This document shows positions 9,235 through 17,715 of a stretch of DNA of 38,428 nt, piece after piece. This DNA is from Acidimicrobiia bacterium (GTDB lineage Bacteria > Actinomycetota > Acidimicrobiia > IMCC26256 > JAENVU01): the NCBI GenBank assembly GCA_025361725.1, contig JANYJV010000075.1:1-38428 (forward strand), read 5' to 3'. Both the position numbers and the translations under genes were made by a program. How positions within the stretch are numbered: position 1 is the stretch's first letter; every line of letters starts with the position of its first letter. Under the pieces are notes generated by a model. It made no database searches. It saw nothing but the letters and a program-made list of their open reading frames with translations, and was not told where the DNA came from.

Positions 9235-9326
9235 CGTGTGTCCTCTTGGCCCTGCGGGCCGGGCCGGACGGGCCACGTTCCGCTGGCGTATCGGCTGCCG
9301 GCGCGTGCCCACTTCGCTTCACTCAT
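9231..9326 (-). CDS. MicroORF (31 aa) carrying the linker element, ahead of the DUF853 gene
   Basis: A 31-codon frame starting ATG 9326 (MSEAKWARAG...) and ending ...RPGPQGQEDTR. Its TGA overlaps the DUF853 start as ATGA. It has its own ribosome site, AAGAGGACA, and the same string recurs upstream of the DUF853 ATG. The C-terminal half is encoded by the 18-base repeat core and matches the tails of the 29597-29689 microORF and of KorD in the same frame. Translational coupling of the downstream ATPase gene is the likely role; whether the peptide itself acts is unknown. Confidence 0.45.
   Translation of the reverse strand: MSEAKWARAGSRYASGTWPVRPGPQGQEDTR
9243..9310 (-). repeat. Linker element, copy A (core 9248-9265)
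   Basis: Core GGCCCGGCCCGCAGGGCC on the minus strand, ending 14 bases before the DUF853 start codon. GGCCC-GCA-GGGCC can fold as a 5-bp hairpin with a 3-base loop. Similarity to copy B extends about 45 bases upstream of the core (GGGCACGCGCCGGCAGCCG here, with a single change in copy B). Three further copies are at 24276-24346, 29603-29650 and 36556-36602. Confidence 0.75.
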
Positions 9327-9437
9327 GGGCTGTCCTCTTGGCTCGTCCTCATTTCCCGGAAGGTACCTCGGTGCGGCGGAGCTGCCCGGACCTACAGTCC
9401 GTCGGCTCCGCACGCCGTCCACACCTTGGGAGAGCCC

Positions 9438-10160
9438 GTGCATACCGAAACCCTCTCGTACGACATCGACGGTGCGACCCACCTCGGGTACCTCGCCGTC
9501 GATCGCGACCGCGCGGGAAGTCGTCCGGGGGTGCTCGTGTGTCATGAGGGTCCGGGCCTCGGCGCTCATGAACGCGTCGTCTGCGAGCAACTGGCCGAAC
9601 TCGGGTACGTCGCGTTCGCACTCGACTACCACGGTGGCGGCAATGTCCTCTCGCGCGAGGAAATGATGGGAAAGCTCGGCGCGCTCCGGTCCGATCTCGA
9701 TCGCACTCGCGCCCTCGGCCTCGCCGGTCTCGGTGTTCTGATGAGCCAAGCGGAGGCCGACGCGAGTCGGCTCGCCGCGATCGGTTACTGCTTCGGCGGG
9801 ACCATGGCGTTGGAACTCGGGCGCGGCGGGACGGACCTCAAAGCCATTGTCGGTTTTCATTCGGGTCTGGCGACGACCCGGCCAGAAGACGCTGCGAAGA
9901 TCACGGGCTCGGTGCTGGTGAACATCGGCGCGGATGACCCGGTGATCCCACCCGAGCAACGGGCGGAGTTCGAAGCCGAGATGCGTGCGGGTGGCGTGGA
10001 CTGGCAGATGATTCTGTTCGGAGGCGTCGTGCACAGCTTCACCAACCCGGAAGTGGACGCATTGGGGATGCCGGAGTTCATCGCCTACAACGCGGCGGCA
10101 GACCAGCGTTCGTGGCACGCCATGTGTGATCTCTTCGACGCACAGTTCGGCCAAGCCTGA
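9438..10160 (+). CDS. Dienelactone hydrolase family protein
   Basis: 240-residue alpha/beta hydrolase of the dienelactone hydrolase family. The nucleophile is Cys118 in GYCFGG, with Asp167 (GADDPVIP) and His199 (VVHSF) completing the triad; E37 in the CHEGPGLG segment sits where the family has its Cys-modulating Glu. These enzymes open dienelactones or hydrolyse related esters in aromatic degradation, but many genomic members have unknown substrates. GTG 9438 follows TTGGGAGAGCCC, a good ribosome site. Monocistronic, divergent from the DUF853 gene; 111 bases separate it from the microORF start. Confidence 0.87.
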   Translation: MHTETLSYDIDGATHLGYLAVDRDRAGSRPGVLVCHEGPGLGAHERVVCEQLAELGYVAFALDYHGGGNVLSREEMMGKLGALRSDLDRTRALGLAGLGVLMSQAEADASRLAAIGYCFGGTMALELGRGGTDLKAIVGFHSGLATTRPEDAAKITGSVLVNIGADDPVIPPEQRAEFEAEMRAGGVDWQMILFGGVVHSFTNPEVDALGMPEFIAYNAAADQRSWHAMCDLFDAQFGQA

Positions 10161-10189
10161 GCAAACGAACCGCAACTCGCACCAGAAGC

Positions 10190-10205
10190 GCAAGCCATGG
10201 CTTGC
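10190..10205. promoter_or_regulatory. Perfect 16-bp palindrome upstream of the lipid kinase gene
   Basis: GCAAGCCATGGCTTGC reads identically on both strands and lies 30 bases after the dienelactone hydrolase stop and about 80 bases before the lipid kinase start. It lacks a loop and T-tract, so a protein-binding operator fits better than a terminator. Binding protein unknown. Confidence 0.35.
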
Positions 10206-10286
10206 AAACGGCGTGGTTCTCGAAATCGAGTCCGGTGACAATCGAGTATTCAGCTGGGCGTCCGTCGGTGCGACAATCTGTCCGTG

Positions 10287-11650
10287 ATGGTCCGACGGTT
10301 GGCCGCAGTGCTTGCGTTGATCAGCCTGATGGCGGCGGCAGTGATCGCCCTGTCGAGTGCCGTCCTCGTGCTGATCCTCGCTCTCGTCGCCGTGGTGATC
10401 GTGGGCGTCGGCGGCTGGTACGTCGTCACCACGCACGGACCCGGCCGAGTTGTTGGGCTCGTGCTGTTGGCCGTCGGCGTCGGTGTGCTGGTCGCCGGTC
10501 TGGCCAACCGAGACGTGCGCTGGCCGAGCCTCGTCTCGATCGTGGCGCTGCTCGGTATTTCGGTGATCTCGGCGCGGCATGCGCTCGGGCGAGACCGCGC
10601 GAACCTCCGGGCCACGCCCCCGCCCGGGCGTCCCGTGGGACCGGCTCGCCACGGAGTGTTGATCGTGAATCCACAGTCGGGTGACGGCGTCGCCAATTCG
10701 GTCGGACTCGTCGAAGCGGCAGGCCGGCGCGGTATCGAGACGCTCGTCTTCGACGATGACAAGGATCTCGCAGAGTTGGGCATGAAGCCATCGCCGGCGG
10801 CGCTGACGTCATCGGCATGGCCGGCGGCGACGGTTCGCAGGCCCTCGTCGCTGCGCTCGCGATGGAGCACGACATCGCCTACGTTTGCATCCCGGCCGGA
10901 ACCCGAAATCACTTCGCCCTCGACCTCGGTCTGGACCGCGACGATGTACTGGGCGCCCTCGACGCGTTCGGCCCCGCTCACGAACGCCGCGTCGACCTCG
11001 CCCGGGTGGGCGACCGCATCTTCGTCAACAATGTTTCCCTCGGCGTGTACGCCACCATCGTTCAATCATCCGAGTACCGCGAAGCCAAGGTGCAGACCGC
11101 GATCACGATGTTGCCCGAGCTGCTCGGTGAGGACGGGTCGATGCGGTTCTGCGGTCCCGACGGCGAGACCCACGACCACGCGCCGCTCTTGCTCGTGGCG
11201 AACAACGCCTACTCACTCACTCGGCGCTCCGGCCTCGGGACTCGCGAACGCCTCGACGGTGGCGAACTCGGGTTGGCGGCCGTCGAGATCGGCTCGGCCG
11301 CCGAGGTCGCCGGTTTCGTCGCGGCCGAAGCTGCGGGTCAACTCGCTCGCTACCGCGGGTTCCACGAGTGGACCGCGCCAGAGTTCCGGGTCGAGGCCGA
11401 CGGGCCGATCGAAGCCGGCGTCGACGGCGAAGCGCTCGTACTTGAGTCACCGCTCAAGTTCCGGTCACTCCCCAGCGCACTGCGGGTCCGCATCCCGAAC
11501 CACGCACCCGGTTGGTCCCCGGCCGCGCTCGCCCCACCGTCGGTCTGGTGGACTGTCCGTGCGCTGGGTCGCGTCCTCGCCGGACGACCCCCCGCACTCG
11601 GCGATCACCTGACCGCTGTCGTGGCATCAACTGCAGGCAACCAGCGGTGA
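10287..11650 (+). pseudogene. Membrane-anchored diacylglycerol/lipid kinase, split by a -1 frameshift
   Basis: Residues 1-95 form about four hydrophobic segments, then a basic linker leads to a DAGK catalytic domain starting GVLIVNPQSGDG. The nucleotide motif GMAGGDGSQ lies in another frame. The switch occurs near 10780, where one G of a GGGG run appears lost: restoring it gives DLAELGHEAIAGGADVIGMAGGDGSQ and about 454 residues in total. The second part contains PAGTRNHFALDLGL and FVNNVSLG, both typical of the YegS/BmrU/DgkB family, which phosphorylates lipids or sphingoid bases with ATP. An N-terminal membrane region is not usual for the family. Start ATG 10287 (or GTG 10284). The break may be an assembly error. 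Confidence 0.8.
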
Positions 11651-11703
11651 GCACTACCGTCGAGTCTTGCGGGCAGTCGTACGATGAACCCCGAGGAGTA
11701 CCG

Positions 11704-12465
11704 ATGAGTGAACGAACGTCTTACACCCCCGGGACGCCGTCGTGGGTGGACATGGGAAGCCCCGACCCCACGGCATCGGCGGCCTTTTACGGCGGCCTGT
11801 TCGGTTGGACCGTCGACTTCGATGCTCGACCTGAGGCCGGTGGCTACGCCATGGCGTCCCTGCGCGGCAAGAGCGTCGCCGGCCTCGGTCCATCGCAGAA
11901 CCCGGGTATGCCTCCGTTCTGGTCCGTGTACGTCACCGTCACCAACGCCGACGCTGCGCTCGAAGCCGCCGCTGCGGCGGGTGCGACCGTCGTCATGCCC
12001 GCGATGGACGTCCTCGACGCGGGTCGCATGGGTGTGCTCCAAGATCCGGTCGGATCCTTCGTCTCCCTGTGGCAGCCGAACGCGCACATAGGGAGTGAAA
12101 TCGTGGGGGAACCCGGAACGTTCGTATGGAATGAGCTCGCCACCACCGACATCGCGGCAGCATCGGACTTTTACACCACGGTGTTCGGGTGGGGACTCGA
12201 CGAGACCCAGAGCGACGAAGCACGCGCGTTCACCGTCGGCGGCGACATGGTGTGCGGCGCGCACACCGCCGGTGACGGCGAGTTCCCGGCGTGGTCGATT
12301 TGGTTCGCCGTCGAGGATTGCGACGCATCCACGGCGAAGGCCGTGGAACTCGGCGCCACGGTCATGATGTCGCCAAACGACATGGATTTCGGTCGCGGTG
12401 CTGTGGTTGCGGACCCACAAGGCGCCGTCTTCGGGATGGCAGTCGTCACCGATGGGTCGACCTGA
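11704..12465 (+). CDS. Two-domain VOC (glyoxalase/bleomycin-resistance) protein, Rv0577-like
   Basis: 253-residue protein of two VOC repeats. Repeat 1 starts GTPSWVDMGSPDPTASAAFY and has GRMGVLQDPVGSFVSLWQ; repeat 2 starts GTFVWNELATTDIAAASDFY and ends VADPQGAVFGM. The order and wording match the mycobacterial Rv0577 (TB27.3) type. The family is implicated in methylglyoxal handling or small-molecule binding; the activity of this member is not known. ATG 11704 has a GAGGAG ribosome site six bases upstream. It is followed two bases later by the STAS gene, suggesting co-transcription. Confidence 0.85.
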   Translation: MSERTSYTPGTPSWVDMGSPDPTASAAFYGGLFGWTVDFDARPEAGGYAMASLRGKSVAGLGPSQNPGMPPFWSVYVTVTNADAALEAAAAAGATVVMPAMDVLDAGRMGVLQDPVGSFVSLWQPNAHIGSEIVGEPGTFVWNELATTDIAAASDFYTTVFGWGLDETQSDEARAFTVGGDMVCGAHTAGDGEFPAWSIWFAVEDCDASTAKAVELGATVMMSPNDMDFGRGAVVADPQGAVFGMAVVTDGST

Positions 12466-12467
12466 CG

Positions 12468-13202
12468 ATGGCCAGTGCCGAGTTCGTACGAATCGACCGA
12501 GACGAGGTCCGCACTCTCGTCGTCACGGGCGATATCGACGCGCTGGCACAAACCCGGTTCCGGGCATTTCTCGCGGACGCGCTGGTAGACCCCTCGACAG
12601 AACTCCGCGTCGACTTCACCGAGATCGCTTATTTCGAGGCGTCGTCCGTCGAAGTTCTCGCCCATTTCCTGAAAGTTGCGGCGGCCGCTGATTTTCGGTT
12701 GCGTGTCGATGCCGGCTCCGCCGTGCGCAGCGCTTGCGGCGAGCGTGCCGATGCCGAGTGGTTGCTGTCCCACTTCGAACTGTTCATCGCTCCGACGACA
12801 CGTACCGAGCCTGCGTTCGTTGGCGCGATACCTCGGTTTCGCTTGGCTCGCCGGGATACCGCCGACTCTCCGACGCTCGCTGTCGCCGGTGAAGTCGACA
12901 TGGCCACGGCCGCCGAGTTCTCGGCCGGCGCAGTTTCGCTCCTGGACCGCGCGACTGTGATTGCGCACCTGGACCTCACCGAGGTGGCCTTTTTCGACTC
13001 CTCCGGCATCGCAGCATTGGTCGACGTCCAGCGAGCGTTCGACGAGGCCTCGGTACGGCTGGTGATCGCACCGTCGCGCTCAGTAACGAGAACACTCGAA
13101 CTCACTGGATTGGCCGACCAGTTCACCTTTGGCCCCCCTCCTGTCGTCGTGCGCAACGAACTGTCTTCCACCGGCCCCGGCCCCGCGCCCGATCGAATCT
13201 GA
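12468..13202 (+). CDS. Tandem STAS-domain protein (anti-sigma factor antagonist-like)
   Basis: 244-residue protein with two STAS domains. Domain 1 (about 5-105) has a degenerate phospho-site, EASSVEVL in place of D-S-S-G. Domain 2 (about 122-225) has the canonical FFDSSGIAALVD with Ser178/179. STAS antagonists bind anti-sigma kinases when unphosphorylated; a tandem form could titrate or scaffold a partner. No kinase is encoded next to it, but a SpoIIE phosphatase and a second STAS protein are at 15.8-17.7 kb. ATG 12468 lies 3 bases after the VOC stop. Confidence 0.82.
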   Translation: MASAEFVRIDRDEVRTLVVTGDIDALAQTRFRAFLADALVDPSTELRVDFTEIAYFEASSVEVLAHFLKVAAAADFRLRVDAGSAVRSACGERADAEWLLSHFELFIAPTTRTEPAFVGAIPRFRLARRDTADSPTLAVAGEVDMATAAEFSAGAVSLLDRATVIAHLDLTEVAFFDSSGIAALVDVQRAFDEASVRLVIAPSRSVTRTLELTGLADQFTFGPPPVVVRNELSSTGPGPAPDRI

Positions 13203-13253
13203 CGGCGGCAAGATCGCGTGTTACGACTGGTCACCGTTCGCGAACTGCAGTTC

Positions 13254-13703
13254 TCAGCTCGGTGTGTGACGCGCTCCGAGATCCTGGAATGGACGCCACA
13301 GGTAGCCGTCGGGATCCGCCACCACGAACTGACGGTTGCCGGCCTCGGTTGGTCCGACCTGCTGCCAGCGGCCGCCGGGCGGAACAACATCGACGTGGTA
13401 CCAGCGGTCCTCCATCGGGAGGACGATCTCGGCGCCGGCCGCAACTGCGCGTATCAGCATTGCGTCGACGTCCGTGACCCGCAGTTGGAAGTTGACGCCG
13501 CGTCCGAACGGCGCTTCGAGGGGGGCCGTGCGGAAGCGACGCCCGGGACCGGCCGCTTCCTCGATCATCAGCTCTGCGCCGGGGCGCTCGAGGTAGGCGA
13601 AGCGCTCAGCAGGCCGCTCAAACAGGACGCGGAACTCGAGCACGCCGACGTAAAACCGCAACGACGTCGCAAGGTCGACAACATCAATCTCGGGCGTGAG
13701 CAT
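13254..13703 (-). CDS. Single-domain VOC (glyoxalase/bleomycin-resistance) protein
   Basis: 149-residue VOC-fold protein: LTPEIDVVDLATSLRFYVGVLEF at the N-terminus, NFQLRVTDVDAMLIRAVAAGAEI in the middle and VVADPDGYLWRPFQDLG at the end. Members bind metals and act as lyases, dioxygenases or drug-binding proteins. The start at 13703 overlaps the PI-PLC-like stop (TGATG), so the two are translated in tandem. The frame is open to 13754, but that extension lies within the upstream gene. Substrate unknown. Confidence 0.78.
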   Translation of the reverse strand: MLTPEIDVVDLATSLRFYVGVLEFRVLFERPAERFAYLERPGAELMIEEAAGPGRRFRTAPLEAPFGRGVNFQLRVTDVDAMLIRAVAAGAEIVLPMEDRWYHVDVVPPGGRWQQVGPTEAGNRQFVVADPDGYLWRPFQDLGARHTPS

Positions 13704-14749
13704 CAGCGGCGCCGGTTCAGAAACTTGGGATTCTCGATGTCCATCGACCAACATCGCGGCGGCGCGATCACCGGATCGCAGCGGGCCGGCTCACCGCCCG
13801 GTAGGCGTACTTCGTAGGCACCAAAGTGTGGGTCCGGGACCGGAAAGTCCGTCGTGACGATCTGCGCTCCACCTTTGATCGCGGCATCGGCTCGAGCGAA
13901 GTTGTTGGCGCGTGCCTCAGTACCCCGGTCGTCGGCCCGACTTCGGACGATGAATCCGCGTTCTACGAGCCGACGAATCTCGGCTGAGCGTGGTTCGTCG
14001 CGTTTGATCACCGCTGCCGACGGTGCGTCCGGTTCGGCCGTGACGAAGAGTGGCGCGCAGCGAAGCGTCGGCCGACCGGCGAGGTATAAGTCTCTTTCCG
14101 GTCCCGCAGTGTTGAGAACGACGGCGACCCGACCACGTGTGGCGCCGAGCGTGGGCCAGCCGCGAGTGGTGACAGCATCCCGAAGCGTTCGCGACCGACC
14201 ACGAACCATGTCGGGGGTCAGCAAGTCGCGCACGCCGAACACGTTGCGGACGGTCGTGTCGAGGCGTCGGATCGCAGCGGCATCCCACGGCTGATCTTTG
14301 GCGTCGAACACGATGGTCTGGGTCTTGGGCTCGATCAGGACGAAGATCGGCACGTGGGTCGGATGTGCGACCGACCAGCGCTCGACCACGCTGAGACAAA
14401 CGGCCAGCGTGGGACAGTTCGTCGCCGCATCGAGTACCGGGGTGTGGGCGATCGGGAAGCTCGGACCGTTGAACGCGTCGAGCTCGAAACTGCGCACGCC
14501 CTCGTGGTCCAACTGCTGATCGAGCGCCGGATGTTGGTAATCGGCCACGTCGCCGAGCGGAAGGGTTCGAGGCGGACGGCGATGGTAGCTGTTGTGGGTT
14601 CCGATCACCTGGATATCGTTCACCCGCAAGGCCTTGTCGCGAGGGAACGGCTCCGCACGCCGCCCGGTGGTAGACGAACATCCCGAGAGCATCAACCCGA
14701 GCGCAACCATCAAGCTCCACGCGACGACGTAGCGATGTCGGTAGCTCAT
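13703..14749 (-). CDS. Lipoprotein, Ca2+-dependent PI-specific phospholipase C-like
   Basis: 348-residue exported protein. A lipoprotein signal (hydrophobic 8-22, lipobox LSGC with Cys24) anchors it outside the membrane. The catalytic region shows QVIGTHNSYH (His52), GVRSFELDAFN (Glu89, Asp91) and PIAHTPVLD (His102), the two His and the acidic metal site of the calcium-dependent phosphoinositide phospholipase C family; EPKTQTIVFD follows. Such enzymes cleave phosphoinositides or related headgroups. ATG 14749 is preceded by GAGGATC; the frame is open to 14812. It is translationally coupled to the VOC gene. Confidence 0.82.
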   Translation of the reverse strand: MSYRHRYVVAWSLMVALGLMLSGCSSTTGRRAEPFPRDKALRVNDIQVIGTHNSYHRRPPRTLPLGDVADYQHPALDQQLDHEGVRSFELDAFNGPSFPIAHTPVLDAATNCPTLAVCLSVVERWSVAHPTHVPIFVLIEPKTQTIVFDAKDQPWDAAAIRRLDTTVRNVFGVRDLLTPDMVRGRSRTLRDAVTTRGWPTLGATRGRVAVVLNTAGPERDLYLAGRPTLRCAPLFVTAEPDAPSAAVIKRDEPRSAEIRRLVERGFIVRSRADDRGTEARANNFARADAAIKGGAQIVTTDFPVPDPHFGAYEVRLPGGEPARCDPVIAPPRCWSMDIENPKFLNRRR

Positions 14750-14814
14750 TGGGCGATCCTCAGCGGCGACCACTGACGCAGTCTCGTCGCTGGCGCAAGC
14801 ACACTGCGACAAGA

Positions 14815-14854
14815 GACCGAGAGGGAGCCTGGGGGGAACGGCTCCCTCTCGGTC
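14815..14854 (-). terminator. Perfect 15-bp stem-loop terminator
   Basis: Arms 14815-14829 and 14840-14854 are perfect inverted repeats (GACCGAGAGGGAGCC and its complement) around a 10-base loop. It lies 25 bases downstream of the lipoprotein stop at 14880, followed on the minus strand by TCTTGTC, a weak T-rich run. It probably ends the lipoprotein transcript and shields the PI-PLC gene. Confidence 0.75.
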
Positions 14855-14879
14855 GATCGTTGGACGGACAGTCGTTCAG

Positions 14880-15584
14880 TTAGTGGATGAGTCCGCAGGA
14901 TGCGGGGACGGTGGCTTCCTGGGGCAGGGACGGGTCCAGGTCGGACGGGCCCTTGCCGAAGTCGTACGCACCGTCGTGGTTGGTGTCGATGCCGTGCGAG
15001 ACGACGTGGAAGTCGGTGAGGTGATCCGCGACCGCAGTCGGGATCTCGGTGCCGACGGCCAGCTTGCGCTCGTAGGTGAAGTTTCCGTTCGCATCCGCGA
15101 CGGGGAACCGGTCAACGGCAAGACCACTCTTCGGTGAGGTGTCACCCGTTGTGGTCAACGAGACGACGATCGGACCATAAGCGGGCAGACCTTCGCTGGT
15201 GTCGATGAGTCCGTCATGGTTCACATCGGCGCCGATCGCCGGGCACTCGTGGAGTCCGGGACCGTGAAGGTGCTGAGCGTGGACCAGACCAGGAGCAAAA
15301 CGTTTCCCGGTGACGGTGACCGTTACGAAGTTGCCGTCACGAACCAGACTGACATCAGCTTCGGCCTTCGAGTCGCCAGAGGCATCCTTGTTGTGAGGCA
15401 CCGACTCGCCCTTGACCCGCACCGTGTCCATCATGCCCGGCATGTTCATGTCGTGGCCCGAAGACGATCCGCCGGATGCTCGGCCGTTGGCCAATGGGCC
15501 CCCGACTGCGCTACACGCCGCCGTGAGGGTTAATGCTGCTACTGATAGGCCGAACATCTTTCCGGCGCGAAAACTTCGTGACAT
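14880..15584 (-). CDS. Lipoprotein with Met/His-rich segment and EF-hand-like loops
   Basis: 234-residue secreted lipoprotein (lipobox TAAC, Cys24). After a Gly/Ser linker comes a metal-type segment HDMNMPGMMD (44-53), then a beta-rich region with HAQHLHG (102-108) reminiscent of CHRD or Cu/Zn-SOD-like folds. Two DxNxDGxxD loops (120-128 and 200-208) look like EF-hand/dockerin calcium sites. Cys114 and Cys230 may form a disulfide. Copper or calcium binding is inferred from these residues; no enzyme activity is claimed. ATG 15584 follows GGGAGCT. It is divergent from the GAF-SpoIIE gene across a 259-base gap in which no gene is seen. Confidence 0.72.
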   Translation of the reverse strand: MSRSFRAGKMFGLSVAALTLTAACSAVGGPLANGRASGGSSSGHDMNMPGMMDTVRVKGESVPHNKDASGDSKAEADVSLVRDGNFVTVTVTGKRFAPGLVHAQHLHGPGLHECPAIGADVNHDGLIDTSEGLPAYGPIVVSLTTTGDTSPKSGLAVDRFPVADANGNFTYERKLAVGTEIPTAVADHLTDFHVVSHGIDTNHDGAYDFGKGPSDLDPSLPQEATVPASCGLIH

Positions 15585-15843
15585 TCGAATAGCTCCCAAG
15601 ACTCCGCCCCGGATATGAGTGTGACAACGAAACGGGCTTGCCGGGACCCCGGGGCGGGGGACGGTCGCGGCGATACACGGTCTGAACTGACGCGCACTGC
15701 CGGGGTCTGGAGCAGCACGCCCCTCTGCTACCCGACGTCCCCTGGATCCAAACCTCACAGACGTGCGGCGGGACCGTGTCACGATCGGGTGTCACTCTCC
15801 TCACCCGCCCGAGGCGCGAGCGCGCCCCCTAAGGTCCACCGAG

Positions 15844-17121
15844 ATGTCCAAGCCGATGCCCGATCCCACCCGGCTCGACGCGGTTCGCCGGTCCGGGATG
15901 ATCGGCTCTCCGCGCGAGGCGATCTTCGACGAACTCACCAAGGCGGCTGCGCATCTGATGCGGGCTCCGTACGCGCTGATCAGCATCATGGACGACACCG
16001 ATTCGTACTGGAAGTCGACCTTCGGGCTGCCGACGTCAATGCGATCAGAACCGGTAGCGGAGTCCTTCTGTCAGTACGTGGTCGATCGCGGTTCGGATCT
16101 CCTCACAGAGGATGTCACCGTCGAGCCGATCACTCGGGATAATCCGACCATCGAGGCCAAGGGCTTGCGGGCATGGGCCGGCACCGCCGTCGAACTCGAC
16201 GGTCACGCACTCGGAACCTTGTGCGTCATCGACCGCGAGGTGCGGACCTGGACGGACGAAGACCACGAGATACTCCGTTCGCTCGCGTCCATCGCATCCC
16301 ACGAGATCCGACTGCGATCCGAACTGACCGCGAGCAAGAACGCTGCTGCGCGCGCCAAGAGCGAATCGGATCGCGTGCGATCGCTGCTCGATACGCTTCG
16401 TACCAGCCTGCTGCCGCCCAGCCTGCCGGACATCCCCGGCGTCGCGCTGGCCGCGTGGTTCGAGGCGGCGGCGGACGGCGACATGCTCCTCGGGGATTTC
16501 TACGACGCCTTCCCGTGCGGCGAGGGCCGATGGTCGGTCGTTGTCGGTGACGTCTGTGGTCACGGCGTCGAGGCGGCGAAGCTGACGTCGCTCGTTCGCT
16601 ACTCGCTGCGCTCGGCTGCCCTTCATCACGGCGGCCCAGCGGAGATCATGTCCGAAGTGGACCGTGCGATTCGGCTCGACGGTTCCGACGTCGGTCGGTT
16701 CGCCACGGTGTGCTACGTCGAACTCGACACCCGGTCAGGGCTGAGCTTGCGATGGTCGCGTGCTGGTCACCCACATCCGGTGCTCATCTCAAGTGACGGC
16801 ACCGCTCTCCCATTGCAAGGCGCCGACGGGCCGCCGCTCGGAATCGGTTCCTCGCTCTGGACCGTCGGGTCCGCGCACCTGAAGGACGGCGAAACGATCC
16901 TGTTGTACACCGACGGGTTGAGCGAGTCACACGTGGCTGGCGCCGACGAACGTCTCGGCGAAGGCAGGCTCTTGGACCTGATCGCCCAGTCGCACGTGGC
17001 CGCGGACGGAGCCGTCGACGTTCTCACGACTCGCCTCGGCGCGGAGGTTCAACGCGTCAGCACCACGTGCGATGACGATCGTGCCGTCATCGCATTCACG
17101 GCTCAGGTCATGAGGGCGTGA
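15844..17121 (+). CDS. GAF domain-SpoIIE (PP2C-type) serine phosphatase
   Basis: 425-residue cytosolic sensor phosphatase. A GAF domain (about 20-165) contains FDELTKAAAHLMRAPYALIS and AGTAVELDGHALGTLCVIDRE. A short coiled stretch (165-190) leads to a SpoIIE/PP2C domain with metal-binding Asp in GDFYDAF and VVGDVCGHGVEAAKL, then TLLLYTDGLSES-like ILLYTDGLSES and a final DDDRAVIAF. The family dephosphorylates STAS antagonists, releasing sigma factors from anti-sigma kinases. The STAS gene 227 bases downstream is the natural candidate substrate. ATG 15844 gives a typical N-terminus; the gap before it is a divergent promoter region. Confidence 0.87.
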   Translation: MSKPMPDPTRLDAVRRSGMIGSPREAIFDELTKAAAHLMRAPYALISIMDDTDSYWKSTFGLPTSMRSEPVAESFCQYVVDRGSDLLTEDVTVEPITRDNPTIEAKGLRAWAGTAVELDGHALGTLCVIDREVRTWTDEDHEILRSLASIASHEIRLRSELTASKNAAARAKSESDRVRSLLDTLRTSLLPPSLPDIPGVALAAWFEAAADGDMLLGDFYDAFPCGEGRWSVVVGDVCGHGVEAAKLTSLVRYSLRSAALHHGGPAEIMSEVDRAIRLDGSDVGRFATVCYVELDTRSGLSLRWSRAGHPHPVLISSDGTALPLQGADGPPLGIGSSLWTVGSAHLKDGETILLYTDGLSESHVAGADERLGEGRLLDLIAQSHVAADGAVDVLTTRLGAEVQRVSTTCDDDRAVIAFTAQVMRA

Positions 17122-17348
17122 CCACGACCCGGCTTTTGTTGCTCCGCCGGCGGCCGGGCGAGGTGTCGGAGCGCCCTGCGTGGTCTTCTCCGCTTCGGCC
17201 TTGGTCCATGCGCTCCTCGGCCCGCCGCTTGATGCGATCCGCAGCGCCCGCTGGTCGAGATCGCACCCAACGGAGTAGCTTCGAAGCCGTCGCTCTTCGG
17301 CCCCAGACCCCGGTCGTAGGTTTTTCGCTACGAGAGGGGACGTCCGAA

Positions 17349-17708
17349 ATGAATGACGATCAGGCCGGGGACGTGAGGCCGCAGCCGACTGCCGCTCGAC
17401 CCACTCGCTTCACCAGGGCCGATCGCGACGGTGAACGCACGCTGACCATTGTCGGCGAGATCGACATCGCAACGAAGACCGAACTCGAGCTCGAGTTGGC
17501 GGACCTCTTAGCCGAGGCGCACTCGCCCGCTTGTGTTGACCTCGGTGGCGTTTCGTTCATGGATTCCACGGCGATCAACGCGCTACTGCTCGCGCGTCGC
17601 GCCGGCGTCGAGAACGGAACGCCGCTCGTCGTGACCGCAGCGTCAGTTCCGGCGCGTCGCGTCCTCGAAATTTGCGGTGTCAGGGAACTGTTGCAACGGA
17701 GCGAGTAG
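17349..17708 (+). CDS. STAS-domain anti-sigma factor antagonist
   Basis: 119-residue single STAS domain: TLTIVGEIDIATKTELELEL, then VDLGGVSFMDSTAINALLLA with the phosphorylatable Ser73, and ARRVLEICGVRELL at the end. It would bind and inhibit a serine-kinase anti-sigma factor when dephosphorylated. The likely phosphatase is the SpoIIE protein directly upstream. Start ATG 17349 has GAGAGGGG nine bases before it. The 227 bases between the two genes show no convincing gene and may hold a separate promoter. Confidence 0.87.
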   Translation: MNDDQAGDVRPQPTAARPTRFTRADRDGERTLTIVGEIDIATKTELELELADLLAEAHSPACVDLGGVSFMDSTAINALLLARRAGVENGTPLVVTAASVPARRVLEICGVRELLQRSE

Positions 17709-17715
17709 ACGCCGG

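Noticed and set aside
9231-10652. 473-codon minus-strand frame opposite the dienelactone hydrolase
   Set aside because: Only its last 31 codons (the microORF) are of interest; the rest is antisense to a well-supported enzyme and is low-complexity His/Asp/Arg.
17122-17348. Possible small minus-strand gene between the SpoIIE and STAS genes (frame ending KRRAEERMDQG...)
   Set aside because: No start, ribosome site or family; the segment is better explained as a promoter/spacer.
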